Part shown: positions 26,784 to 35,255 of the stretch, one piece after another
Layout: every line of letters starts with the position of its first letter
Numbering within the stretch: position 1 is the stretch's first letter
Source: Alistipes sp.
Lineage (GTDB): Bacteria > Bacteroidota > Bacteroidia > Bacteroidales > Rikenellaceae
Length of the DNA stretch: 64,000 nucleotides
Direction: 5' to 3'
Assembly (NCBI GenBank): GCA_017381935.1
Contig: JAFOBG010000005.1
Coordinates: 62,001-126,000 of the forward strand
Made by a program: the position numbers and the translations under genes
Notes under the pieces: model-generated
What the model was told of the DNA's origin: nothing
The model's database searches: none
Seen by the model: only the letters and a program-made list of their open reading frames with translations

Positions 26784-27506
26784 ATGATTTACCACTTAGA
26801 TACTGTTTCATCTACCAATGATATTGCTCGTGGTGCAGAATATCACGATGGGGATATTATTTGGGCAGATTTCCAGACTGCAGGACGTGGCCAGCGAGGG
26901 CATAGTTGGGAGAGCCGAAAAGGGGAGAATTTGACCTTTTCGGTTGTCCTTGAACCCCATTTCCTACCTGTTGCAGAGCAGTTTATGTTGCTTGAGGCGG
27001 TGGCCTTGTCGTTGTCTGACTTTTTTATGCTGCAAGGGGTGAAGAGTTCTATTAAATGGACTAATGACCTCTATGTTGGCGATAGAAAGGCTGTGGGCAT
27101 ACTTATAGAGCATACATATTCAAGCTCGAAACTCTCTCGAACTATTGTAGGTGTGGGAATTAATGTTAATCAGAGAGAGTTTTCTAAAGATATTCCAAAT
27201 CCTATATCGCTCAGCCTTTTGACTGGTCAAAAGTATAAGTTGGAGGCGTTGCTTGCAGAGTTTGACAAGTGCTTGAAAAAGCGTTATACTCAACTTCGCC
27301 AAGGAGAGTTTGAACTGTTGCAAACAGATTATAACTCAATACTTTATCGTTGTGATGAAAAGCATCTATTTGCTACGCCTGATGGTGTAAGGTTTAGTGG
27401 TACTATAAGGGGTGTAAAACCTACAGGCGACCTTATTGTGGAGCACGAAGGAGGGGAGTGCAGGAGTTATCTTTTTAAAGAGATTGAGTTTGTAATCACT
27501 CCGTAG
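26784..27506 (+). CDS. birA: Biotin--[acetyl-CoA carboxylase] ligase
   Basis: A 240-residue biotin protein ligase that attaches biotin to carboxyl carrier proteins. It starts directly at the catalytic domain (LDTVSSTNDIA), with QTAGRGQRGHSWES (biotinyl-AMP loop) near residue 33 and KWTNDLYVGDRKAVGIL near 91. There is no N-terminal helix-turn-helix, so it is a monofunctional ligase and not a repressor. It converges on the SGNH hydrolase, with one base between the two stops. Confidence 0.92.
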   Translation: MIYHLDTVSSTNDIARGAEYHDGDIIWADFQTAGRGQRGHSWESRKGENLTFSVVLEPHFLPVAEQFMLLEAVALSLSDFFMLQGVKSSIKWTNDLYVGDRKAVGILIEHTYSSSKLSRTIVGVGINVNQREFSKDIPNPISLSLLTGQKYKLEALLAEFDKCLKKRYTQLRQGEFELLQTDYNSILYRCDEKHLFATPDGVRFSGTIRGVKPTGDLIVEHEGGECRSYLFKEIEFVITP

Positions 27507-27507
27507 C

Positions 27508-28221
27508 TTATATGGCTGCAAGATATTTATGGGCATAGTTACAGATTGTCTCGGCAATCAGTCTATGTCCTTTTTTATTTGGATGTATTCCATCCTCGCA
27601 AAATAGCTCTCGGTAGTCTCGTTGTACCAAGAAAGGAGAGGTTATATCTATAATCGGAATATTTAACTCTGTAGCGAGCTTGAATAACTCAAGGTTGTAC
27701 ATGTCATGCCATTGAGTGATATTCTCTAAGCATCCATTTAGCCAAGAGAGTACATTGCCTTTCTGTTCAACGCTCATATTTTTGGTAAAGGCGTTGAAAT
27801 AGCTGTCGGCAATGATTGGAGGCAGAGAGAGAAGTATCGGTTTGGCTCCAAGTTGCTGTATAGATGTTATTAGTTTGCTAAATTGCTCTGCGTATTGTGG
27901 AATAGATATAAATGGGTGATGTTCTGCTGATGGATTGTCGGCGATAGCTACCCATTGATGGTCGCAATCATTTCCTCCAAACTCCATAATTGCATACTCA
28001 GAAAGCTCAATCTCGCTCTTATATCTATTTAGATTATGTAATGCGCGCAGCGTGGTATTCCCAAAACTCCCATAATTCTTTATCTCACGACCGAGCTGCG
28101 CGCTACATATAGATACAAAACTATCATTAAGTTGTGTGTATCTAGGATTGAGGCTATCTTTACTTTTATCTAAAACAATGCCTCGCATTATTGAATCACC
28201 AAAGGCAATGATTTGTCGCAT
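27508..28221 (-). CDS. SGNH/GDSL-type hydrolase
   Basis: A 237-residue esterase-like protein with the four SGNH blocks: FGDSIMRG (Ser), GSFGNTTLR (Gly), EFGGNDCDH (Asn) and DGIHPNKKGH (Asp and His). No signal peptide, so it is probably cytoplasmic. The family includes lysophospholipases, carbohydrate esterases and thioesterases; the substrate cannot be given. Its own promoter is at 28249-28256. Confidence 0.82.
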   Translation of the reverse strand: MRQIIAFGDSIMRGIVLDKSKDSLNPRYTQLNDSFVSICSAQLGREIKNYGSFGNTTLRALHNLNRYKSEIELSEYAIMEFGGNDCDHQWVAIADNPSAEHHPFISIPQYAEQFSKLITSIQQLGAKPILLSLPPIIADSYFNAFTKNMSVEQKGNVLSWLNGCLENITQWHDMYNLELFKLATELNIPIIDITSPFLVQRDYRELFCEDGIHPNKKGHRLIAETICNYAHKYLAAI

Positions 28222-28248
28222 TTCTACACTTTCGTTTTAACTGCATTG

Positions 28249-28256
28249 CAAAGGTA
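28249..28256 (-). promoter_or_regulatory. -7 promoter box for the SGNH hydrolase
   Basis: TACCTTTGCA on the minus strand, 28 bases before the start codon. Confidence 0.65.
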
Positions 28257-28358
28257 TATACTTCTCAAAAAATGAGGAAACATGTGGGTTTAGTGATTAA
28301 AATTAGTGATGTTATAGCGTTTTTAGGGATAAAATTATGATAATTGGGATAAAAAATA

Positions 28359-28366
28359 TACTTTTG
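28359..28366 (+). promoter_or_regulatory. -7 promoter box for the LytTR regulator
   Basis: TACTTTTG, with TTG about 13 bases upstream, which is closer than usual. It leaves a leader of about 65 bases. Confidence 0.5.
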
Positions 28367-28434
28367 TACATTCGTCCCACTATGTAAAAGTGGTGATGTT
28401 TTGAGAGATTACGCAAAAAATAAAATTTGTAGTT

Positions 28435-29235
28435 ATGTTGCAATTACCAAATGTCTTTCATGGCAAAGCAGTGCAGCTTATTCATATTGTTGCCATGCCA
28501 CTTACCTTTTTTGCCTTTATGGTTGTCTATCGACCTTTCCATATTGAGGAACGTTTGATGGTTGGCCCTTTTCCATTTGGTGTCCACTTGATACTTATGG
28601 CTTGTATTGTTCTTGGGACTATGATAATTATGCGCAGTATATACTACTTGATGCGTCGTAGGGTGGATAGGATATCGTATTTTTTCTGGTCTATCTTTGA
28701 GATGGTTGTTACGGCATTTTTTGTTGCCCTCTATGCTTGGTTGATAGCAAAATGTGTTGAGCCATATTTTTTTGTTCTCTCTCGTGCTTTGTCATGGGTA
28801 TTGCCGGTGCTTATATACCCCTATGTTATTATTACACTTTCGCTCTTCTTGGTTGCTCAGTATCGTCAAAATCAGATTGATGAGAAACAGGAGTCTAAAA
28901 TCAGATTTTACGACGAGCGTAAGAACTTAAAGTTAGTTGTTGCAGCCTCTTCGATTTTGTATATTGCGGCAGAGGAGAACTATATTAAAATCAGCTATCT
29001 TGACGGACAGCAGTTAAACGAGTATATGTTGCGTCGTTCAATGAAATCTGTAGAGGAACTCTGTGCAGAGTATGGATTGTTGCGTTGCCATCGCTCCTAC
29101 TATATAAATCCGATGCATATCAAGGCATTACGTAAGGAGAGAGAGGGTAGTATAGTTGCAGAGTTGGATGTTGATACGGCAAAAGATATTCCGGTAACCA
29201 AACGCTATTATGAGGTAATCTCAGACCATATCTAA
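28435..29235 (+). CDS. Membrane-bound LytTR transcription regulator
   Basis: A 266-residue protein with four predicted helices (about 15-33, 45-65, 80-107, 118-140) followed by a LytTR DNA-binding domain (about 160-266: VVAASSILYIAAEENYIKISYLDG, then LLRCHRSYYINPMHIKAL). LytTR proteins usually carry a receiver domain; this one has a membrane domain instead and no kinase is encoded next to it, so it may sense a membrane signal directly. Targets unknown. Confidence 0.85.
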   Translation: MLQLPNVFHGKAVQLIHIVAMPLTFFAFMVVYRPFHIEERLMVGPFPFGVHLILMACIVLGTMIIMRSIYYLMRRRVDRISYFFWSIFEMVVTAFFVALYAWLIAKCVEPYFFVLSRALSWVLPVLIYPYVIITLSLFLVAQYRQNQIDEKQESKIRFYDERKNLKLVVAASSILYIAAEENYIKISYLDGQQLNEYMLRRSMKSVEELCAEYGLLRCHRSYYINPMHIKALRKEREGSIVAELDVDTAKDIPVTKRYYEVISDHI

Positions 29236-29320
29236 ACTCTGCCGGAGAGGAAAAAGATAAAAAGTTTGAAAAGTCAATTAAAAAAAGAGAATGATTGTTG
29301 TTGTTCTCTGAAAAAAATGT

Positions 29321-29328
29321 TACATTTG
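29321..29328 (+). promoter_or_regulatory. Promoter of gcvH-mdh
   Basis: TACATTTG with TTG 17 bases upstream (29301). The leader is about 37 bases. Confidence 0.7.
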
Positions 29329-29368
29329 TACGATAAAAAAAGTGCAAATACCTAAAACAATTATAACT

Positions 29369-29752
29369 ATGGCTAATATTCCAGTAGAATTAAAGTATTC
29401 TGACGACCATGAGTGGTGTCGTGTTGAGGGCGAGTATGCCTATGTAGGCATTACCGATTTTGCTCAGAGCGAGCTTGGTGATATTGTATTTGTTGACATT
29501 CCAACAGAGGGCGAGACTCTTGCTGCAGGTGATGTTTTCGGTACTATTGAGGCTGTAAAGACTGTCTCTGATGCATTCCTTCCAGTGTCGGGAGTAATTG
29601 AGGAGGTAAACCCTGCTATTGATGCAGATCCTGCTCTTGTAAACAGCGATCCTTATGGAGAGGGTTGGATGGTTAAGGTTAAGATGAGCGACCCAGCTGA
29701 GGTTGATGCTCTCCTCTCTGCTGAGCAATATACAGCTCTTATTGCAAAATAG
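29369..29752 (+). CDS. gcvH: Glycine cleavage system H protein
   Basis: A 127-residue lipoyl carrier. The ATG at 29369 is the right start ([16 protein letters not shown]). Lys64 in [13 protein letters not shown] is the lipoylation site. The H protein shuttles the aminomethyl group between the P and T enzymes, and can also feed lipoyl relay. The other glycine cleavage genes are not in the window; instead mdh follows by 26 bases under the same promoter. Confidence 0.95.
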   Translation: MANIPVELKYSDDHEWCRVEGEYAYVGITDFAQSELGDIVFVDIPTEGETLAAGDVFGTIEAVKTVSDAFLPVSGVIEEVNPAIDADPALVNSDPYGEGWMVKVKMSDPAEVDALLSAEQYTALIAK

Positions 29753-29778
29753 TTTTACTTAAAATAAATTACAAAATT

Positions 29779-30738
29779 ATGTCAAAAGTTACAGTTATCG
29801 GCGCAGGTGCAGTAGGTGCAACTTGTGCAAACGTATTGGCTTGCCGTGGTGTTGCAAGCGAGGTTGTTCTTGTTGATATTAAGGACGGCCTTTCAGAGGG
29901 TAAGATGTTGGATATGTTCCAGGCTGCTGCAACACAGGGTTACAAGACTAAGCTTGTTGGCGTTACAGCTACTGATGCAGAGGGTTACAAGCCAACTGCA
30001 AACTCTGATGTTATCGTTGTTACTTCTGGTATTCCTCGTAAGCCAGGTATGACTCGTGAGGAGCTTATCGGTATCAATGCAGGTATTGTTAAGGGCGTTG
30101 TAGGCAACGCACTTAAGTGGTCTCCAAAGGCAATTGTTGTTGTTATCTCTAACCCTATGGATACAATGACTTACCTTGCACTCAAGGCTACAGGTCTTAA
30201 GAAGAACCGTATTATCGGTATGGGTGGTGCACTCGACTCTTCACGTTTCCGTTGCTACCTCTCTAAGGCTACAGGCGTAGGTATTCAGGATATTGACGGT
30301 ATGGTAATCGGTGGCCACGGTGATACTACTATGGTACCGCTTACATCAAAGGCTACAATTAAGGGTGTTCCTGCTACTCAGTTCCTTTCAAAGAAGAAGC
30401 TTGAGCAGGTTGCTGCTGATACAATGGTTGGTGGTGCTACTCTTACAGGTCTTCTTGGAACTTCTGCATGGTATGCTCCAGGTTCAGCAGGTGCTTATGT
30501 TGTTGATGCAATTATCAACGATACTAAGGCTATCGTTCCTTGCTCAGTTCTTCTTGAGGGTGAGTATGGTCAGGAGGATATCTGCCTTGGCGTACCTGTA
30601 GTACTTGGTAAGAAGGGTGTTGAGAAGATTGTTAAGGTTGACCTTACAAAGGAGGAGAAGGCTAAGTTCGATGCAGCTGCAGATGCAGTTCGCAAGGTGA
30701 ATGGAGCCCTCTACGAGATTGGTGCTCTTGCAAAATAA
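29779..30738 (+). CDS. mdh: Malate dehydrogenase
   Basis: A 319-residue NAD-dependent enzyme of the LDH-like MDH group that interconverts malate and oxaloacetate. It has GAGAVGATCAN (NAD loop), SGIPRKPGMTREE, LDSSRFRCYLSK and the catalytic IGGHGDTTMVPL. Codon choice is strongly biased (GGT, GCA, GTT, AAG), as for a highly expressed gene. A strong terminator follows directly. Confidence 0.95.
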   Translation: MSKVTVIGAGAVGATCANVLACRGVASEVVLVDIKDGLSEGKMLDMFQAAATQGYKTKLVGVTATDAEGYKPTANSDVIVVTSGIPRKPGMTREELIGINAGIVKGVVGNALKWSPKAIVVVISNPMDTMTYLALKATGLKKNRIIGMGGALDSSRFRCYLSKATGVGIQDIDGMVIGGHGDTTMVPLTSKATIKGVPATQFLSKKKLEQVAADTMVGGATLTGLLGTSAWYAPGSAGAYVVDAIINDTKAIVPCSVLLEGEYGQEDICLGVPVVLGKKGVEKIVKVDLTKEEKAKFDAAADAVRKVNGALYEIGALAK

Positions 30739-30755
30739 TCAAACAACACTATAAA

Positions 30756-30789
30756 AATAATGGCGAGAAACTCTCGCCATTATTTTTTT
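30756..30789 (+). terminator. Bidirectional terminator between mdh and the GH2-like gene
   Basis: A 13-bp stem (AATAATGGCGAGA with TCTCGCCATTATT, 3-base loop) with T-runs on both sides. It ends mdh on the plus strand and the convergent GH2-like gene on the minus strand. Confidence 0.9.
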
Positions 30790-30809
30790 GCTATATCTAA
30801 AACTGAAGC

Positions 30810-32105
30810 CTACAAATCGGTATTCCACTCGCCATCTGCGGAGTTGCAGATAATGGGGCGGTTCTTCTCTACACTCTTGAGCCATTGGTAGGCCTTGTAC
30901 ATGCAATATCCGTTTCCGGCCTTCTCTCCACCTATACTGTATGCAATAATGCAGGCATGGTTGCAACTGCGATAGTACATACTTTTGACTCTAAGTAGAT
31001 ATTGGTCAACAAACTTGGGATTATTGGATGGCGTACCTCCTATTTTGCGGTCATCACTGTTTGATGTCGGATTGATTGCTGCAGACTCAATAACATAGAT
31101 GCCTAAATCATCACACACCTCATAGAACCATTGTGGCTGTGGACAGTCTGGTATAAGGGTGTTGAAACCCTTCTTTTTAAGCTCTAAAATATCCTTGCGA
31201 CAGGCTGTTCTATCTTTGAGAGCATTGTACTTAAAACTGCGAATATATATAGGCTCTCCATTTCTGTAAATTATCCCATCTTTAAAGGTCGTCGAACCTG
31301 CTCCTATACGTACAGAGAGATATTCAAACGGCTTTCCGTTCCTTTTTATATATAGATTTGTGCGGTATAGAGATGGTTTCTCTGCACTCCATAGATATTT
31401 GCTCTCTGCGCCTAAGTTGACCTTTACTTTGAGCGTATCTCGACTTCTTCCAGGGACAACAATATCTCGTACTGCGTAATCTACCAACTTGCGCTCCGGT
31501 GTATATATATCGTAGCCTACAGATACTGTCTCCTCAAAGTTGAAGTCGTTGTTTACAATAATGTCCATATTTAGAGTCATCTGGCCATTGTTACTCTGTG
31601 TGATTGTTGCATTGTAGTCATAAACCGCAGTTCTATGCTGGGCAAAAAGATAGCATCCGTCAAATTGCTTGCGAGCTGAGAATGGAATACCTTCATCTAT
31701 ACGCCAATAGCTTGAACCTCTGAGTAGTATTACAATATCGTTGTCGCCCTGCTTTAGATATTGGGATATCAAAAAGTCGGCTGGTGTATATGGGTCCTCA
31801 GAAGAGGCTATAATCTTGCCGTCAATAGCTATATCATAGGCCAAAAAAGTATTCTCTATATGTAGATAGACATTGTAGTCGTTCCAAGAGGCTGGAACGA
31901 CAATCTTAGTACCTGCAATCTCAGTTTTCCCAACGCTTCCTAAAGAGGCGAAGTTGAGAAACATGTGGTTTATGGTCTTTAGATGGTTGCGGTTTAGAGC
32001 ATCCTCTCTGGTGTCGTAGAGGGTGAATTGATTGCGAAAAACTCGTTGAGAGTATGCACTGCTACAAAGAGCAAGAAGTAGTAATAATATGGTAACTTTT
32101 TTCAT
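30810..32105 (-). CDS. Truncated glycoside hydrolase family 2-like secreted protein
   Basis: About 431 residues with a signal peptide (cleavage near AYSQ, 20). It follows GH2 beta-galactosidase order: sugar-binding domain (about 30-165), Ig-like domain (about 170-268, ending SVRIGAG), then the start of the TIM barrel (YRNGEPIYIR, QWFYEVCDDLGIYVIE). The acid/base Glu is kept (E394 in YSIGGEKAG) but the usual Asn before it is Gly. The protein stops about 37 residues later, before the strand carrying the nucleophile Glu. Full GH2 enzymes are twice this length. It may be a binding protein rather than an enzyme. The stop is followed by a terminator, so no remnant remains. Confidence 0.7.
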   Translation of the reverse strand: MKKVTILLLLLALCSSAYSQRVFRNQFTLYDTREDALNRNHLKTINHMFLNFASLGSVGKTEIAGTKIVVPASWNDYNVYLHIENTFLAYDIAIDGKIIASSEDPYTPADFLISQYLKQGDNDIVILLRGSSYWRIDEGIPFSARKQFDGCYLFAQHRTAVYDYNATITQSNNGQMTLNMDIIVNNDFNFEETVSVGYDIYTPERKLVDYAVRDIVVPGRSRDTLKVKVNLGAESKYLWSAEKPSLYRTNLYIKRNGKPFEYLSVRIGAGSTTFKDGIIYRNGEPIYIRSFKYNALKDRTACRKDILELKKKGFNTLIPDCPQPQWFYEVCDDLGIYVIESAAINPTSNSDDRKIGGTPSNNPKFVDQYLLRVKSMYYRSCNHACIIAYSIGGEKAGNGYCMYKAYQWLKSVEKNRPIICNSADGEWNTDL

Positions 32106-32123
32106 TGTCGTAATTTTACTTTG

Positions 32124-32131
32124 CAAAGATA
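32124..32131 (-). promoter_or_regulatory. -7 promoter box for the GH2-like gene
   Basis: TATCTTTGCA on the minus strand, 18 bases before the start codon. It directly abuts the -33 box (TTTG, 32120-32123) of the divergent asnS promoter. Confidence 0.6.
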
Positions 32132-32142
32132 CTATTTTTTTG

Positions 32143-32150
32143 TAACTTTG
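32143..32150 (+). promoter_or_regulatory. Promoter of asnS
   Basis: TAACTTTG with TTTG exactly 19 bases upstream. The leader is about 45 bases. It interlocks with the GH2-like promoter on the other strand. Confidence 0.7.
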
Positions 32151-32197
32151 CTTTTTCAAATAGCGAAAATACAAAATATAATATAAAAGTTACAATT

Positions 32198-33577
32198 ATG
32201 CGTATAGCCGAATTACTGAAATCAACTGCTTACAACAGCGAAGTTGTTGTTAAGGGTTGGGTGAGAACAAAGCGTGGCAATAAGAATGTAGCGTTCATTG
32301 CGCTTAACGATGGTTCTTGTGTTGCCAATATCCAGATTGTTGTCGATTTGCAGAAAATCGCAGAGGAGAGTCTTAAGACTGTAACTACAGGCGCTTGTGT
32401 TTGCGTTAAAGGTACTCTTGTTGAGAGCCTTGGTGCAGGTCAGGGTGTTGAGGTACAGGCTGAGAGCATTGAGGTTTATGGCACTGCGGATCCTGATACA
32501 TATCCACTTCAGAAGAAGGGACACTCTCTTGAGTTCTTGCGAGATATAGCATATCTCCGTCCACGTACAAATACCTTTGGTGCGGTACTGAGGATTCGCC
32601 ATGCAATGGCATTTGCTATTCATAAGTACTTCAACGATAGGGGCTTCTACTATCTTCATACTCCACTCATTACAGCTTCTGACTGTGAGGGTGCAGGTGC
32701 TATGTTCCAGGTAACAACACTTGACATGAACAACCTCCCAAAGGGTGAGGATGGTAAGATTGACTACACTCAGGACTTCTTTGGCAAGCACTGCTCTTTA
32801 ACCGTTTCTGGTCAGCTTGAGGGTGAGCTTGGAGCTCTTTCTCTTGGTCAGATTTACACATTCGGCCCTACTTTCCGCGCAGAGAATTCTAATACTCCAC
32901 GCCACCTTGCTGAGTTCTGGATGATTGAGCCTGAGATGGCATTCTACGAGCTTGAGGATAATATGGCTCTTGCAGAGGATTTCCTTAAGTATCTTATCCG
33001 CTATGCTCTTGAGAACTGTCGTGAGGATCTTGAGTTTATGAACAAGATGTGGGACAAGGAGCTTATTGAGCGTCTGAACTTCGTCCTTGAGAACGACTTT
33101 GTCCGCCTCGACTACACCGAGGGTATCCGTATCCTTAAGGAGTCTGGCCGCAAGTTTGAGTTCCCATGCGATTGGGGTTGCGACCTTCAGTCAGAGCATG
33201 AGCGTTACCTTGTAGAGGAGCACTTCAAGCGTCCTGTAATCCTTATCAACTATCCAAAGGAGATTAAGGCGTTCTACATGAAGCAAAACGAGGATGGCAA
33301 GACTGTACGTGCAATGGATGTTTTGTTCCCAAAAATCGGCGAGATTATCGGTGGTTCGGAGCGTGAGGCAGACTATGGCAAACTTCGTGCTCGTATAGAT
33401 GAGCTTCAAATTCCGGAGAAGGATATGTGGTGGTACCTCGATACTCGTCGTTGGGGTTCAGCACCTCACTCTGGATTTGGCTTGGGCTTTGAGCGCTTGT
33501 TGCTCTTTGTTACAGGAATGGGTAATATTCGTGATGTAATTCCATTCCCTCGTACTCCAAAGAACGCAGAGTTCTAA
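32198..33577 (+). CDS. asnS: Asparagine--tRNA ligase
   Basis: A 459-residue class IIb synthetase. An N-terminal OB-fold anticodon domain (about 14-110) precedes the catalytic core with motif 2 ([22 protein letters not shown] split across residues 226-247) and motif 3 ([12 protein letters not shown] near 430). AsnS rather than AspS is shown by the [12 protein letters not shown] form of motif 2. rpoN follows 42 bases later. Confidence 0.95.
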   Translation: MRIAELLKSTAYNSEVVVKGWVRTKRGNKNVAFIALNDGSCVANIQIVVDLQKIAEESLKTVTTGACVCVKGTLVESLGAGQGVEVQAESIEVYGTADPDTYPLQKKGHSLEFLRDIAYLRPRTNTFGAVLRIRHAMAFAIHKYFNDRGFYYLHTPLITASDCEGAGAMFQVTTLDMNNLPKGEDGKIDYTQDFFGKHCSLTVSGQLEGELGALSLGQIYTFGPTFRAENSNTPRHLAEFWMIEPEMAFYELEDNMALAEDFLKYLIRYALENCREDLEFMNKMWDKELIERLNFVLENDFVRLDYTEGIRILKESGRKFEFPCDWGCDLQSEHERYLVEEHFKRPVILINYPKEIKAFYMKQNEDGKTVRAMDVLFPKIGEIIGGSEREADYGKLRARIDELQIPEKDMWWYLDTRRWGSAPHSGFGLGFERLLLFVTGMGNIRDVIPFPRTPKNAEF

Positions 33578-33619
33578 AAGAGTCTATCTCTCCGGTTTGA
33601 GGCGAAAAAATGTTAGTTT

Positions 33620-35038
33620 ATGGCACTTTCACAGAGACAACAACTTTTGCAGCAGCAAAAACTTTCGCCCCAGCAGATACAGATGATAAAACTGCTGGAG
33701 TTGCCTGCTGCTATGCTCGAACAGCGAATCAAGCAGGAGATAGAACAGAATATAGTTCTTGAGGAGGATCACTCTGAGACTGAGGGTGATGAGCCGAAAG
33801 AGATATCTATGGATGAGTATCTGAAGGAGGATGATACGCCTTCTTATAAGACTCGCCTTAATCACTATTCAAAGGATGACCGCCCTCGAAGTTTTCAAAT
33901 TTCGGGCGGTCGTTCTTTGCAAGACTCTCTTGTAGAGCAACTCGGCTTTCGCAATCTGACAGAGCGAGAGATGAAACTTGCTGTATTTATTGTTGGTAGC
34001 ATAGATACAGATGGTTACTTGCGTCGTGATTTACAATCAGTATCAGACGATATAGCCTTTACACTCGGTCTTGAGGTTGAGGTTGAGGAGTTAGAGAGAC
34101 TCTTAGCGATTATTCAGCACTTAGAGCCTGTAGGGGTGGGGGCAAGAGATTTGCGAGAGTCGTTATTACTTCAGTTGGGCAGTCAGAGCCTTGACACTCC
34201 GGCAAAGAGTCTTGCATATACAATTCTGGATAATCACTTTGAGGAGTTTGTAAAGAAACACTATGAGCGCATGATGGCTCGTTTAGGTGTCTCTGAAGAT
34301 GAGTTCCGTGCAGCTGTGCAGGAGATTCAGCGACTCCAGCCTAAACCTGGCAACCTCTTTGCAGAGGATGTAGATGGGGCTCCTTATATTATTCCCGACT
34401 TTATACTTGAGTATAGAGATGGACACTTTGACCTCTCACTAAACTCATACAATATTCCGGAGCTGAAAATTAATCGCCATTACCTTGATGTTATTCGTCA
34501 GATGCGTGGTAAAAGTGATGAGCGTATGAGTGAACAAGACAGAGAGGCTGTACAGTTCGTAAAGAGCAAAATAGATGCGGCAAAGTGGTTTATGTCGGCA
34601 ATAAAACAGCGTCATGATACCCTTATGCGAACTATGCAGACTATACTTGACTATCAGCAGGAGTACTTTAAGGATGGAGACCGTAGCCGACTTAAACCTA
34701 TGATACTTAAGGATATAGCCGATAGAACAGGCCTTGATGTTTCGACGGTTTCCCGAGTAGCAAATAGTAAATATGTACAGACCTCATTTGGTATAATACT
34801 ACTAAAGTCGCTCTTTTCGGAGGCGATGCAGACTGTCTCAGGGGAAGAGGTATCAAGTTACGAAATTAAAAACATCTTACAGCAGTGCGTGGCTCAAGAG
34901 GATAAACGACATCCATTGACAGATGAACAGTTGATGAATATCCTCAATGAAAAGGGGTATTGTATAGCTCGCCGTACGGTAGCAAAATATAGGGAGATGC
35001 TTGATATTCCGGTGGCACGATTGCGTAAGGAGATATAA
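33620..35038 (+). CDS. rpoN: RNA polymerase sigma-54 factor
   Basis: A 472-residue sigma-54. Region I is glutamine-rich (LSQRQQLLQQQKLSPQQIQMIKLLELP), an acidic linker follows, then the core-binding domain, the DNA-binding helix-turn-helix (GLDVSTVSRVANSKYVQT near 370) and the RpoN box ARRTVAKYRE near 452. It directs promoters with -24/-12 elements and needs an AAA+ activator; none is encoded in the window. It is ended by the terminator at 35053-35082. Confidence 0.95.
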   Translation: MALSQRQQLLQQQKLSPQQIQMIKLLELPAAMLEQRIKQEIEQNIVLEEDHSETEGDEPKEISMDEYLKEDDTPSYKTRLNHYSKDDRPRSFQISGGRSLQDSLVEQLGFRNLTEREMKLAVFIVGSIDTDGYLRRDLQSVSDDIAFTLGLEVEVEELERLLAIIQHLEPVGVGARDLRESLLLQLGSQSLDTPAKSLAYTILDNHFEEFVKKHYERMMARLGVSEDEFRAAVQEIQRLQPKPGNLFAEDVDGAPYIIPDFILEYRDGHFDLSLNSYNIPELKINRHYLDVIRQMRGKSDERMSEQDREAVQFVKSKIDAAKWFMSAIKQRHDTLMRTMQTILDYQQEYFKDGDRSRLKPMILKDIADRTGLDVSTVSRVANSKYVQTSFGIILLKSLFSEAMQTVSGEEVSSYEIKNILQQCVAQEDKRHPLTDEQLMNILNEKGYCIARRTVAKYREMLDIPVARLRKEI

Positions 35039-35052
35039 AAACTATAAAACAA

Positions 35053-35082
35053 AAAAGAAGAGGTTTTCCTCTTCTTTTTTTG
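35053..35082 (+). terminator. Bidirectional terminator between rpoN and tRNA-Leu
   Basis: AAGAAGAGG and CCTCTTCTT flank a 4-base loop, with A and T runs outside, so it works on both strands. It ends rpoN and the tRNA-Leu transcript. Confidence 0.85.
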
Positions 35083-35166
35083 TGCCCAGGACGAGACTCG
35101 AACTCACACGGACTAATGTCCACTACCCCCTCAAAGTAGCGTGTCTACCAATTCCACCACCTGGGC
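35083..35166 (-). tRNA. tRNA-Leu (anticodon GAG)
   Basis: An 84-base tRNA with a 7-bp acceptor stem (GCCCAGG/CCTGGGC), discriminator A, the anticodon loop TTGAGGG reading CTC/CTT codons, a long variable arm with its own stem (GGAC-ATTA-GTCC) as expected for class II tRNAs, and a standard T arm (GTTCGAGTC). CCA is not encoded. Confidence 0.93.
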
Positions 35167-35197
35167 AATAAGCCTGCTATCTTTCTCAATAGCGGTG

Positions 35198-35205
35198 CAA
35201 AGATA
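35198..35205 (-). promoter_or_regulatory. Promoter of tRNA-Leu
   Basis: TATCTTTGCACC on the minus strand with TTTG 20 bases upstream. It starts a precursor with about 25 bases before the tRNA. Confidence 0.75.
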
Positions 35206-35255
35206 GGGTATTTTTTTATTTCCTGCAAACTTTTTACACAAAAAAGTGGAAAAAT

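Noticed and set aside
30759-30809. Frameshifted remainder of the GH2 barrel downstream of the stop
   Set aside because: Only a short gap and a strong terminator follow, then mdh on the other strand; no GH2-like sequence in any frame.
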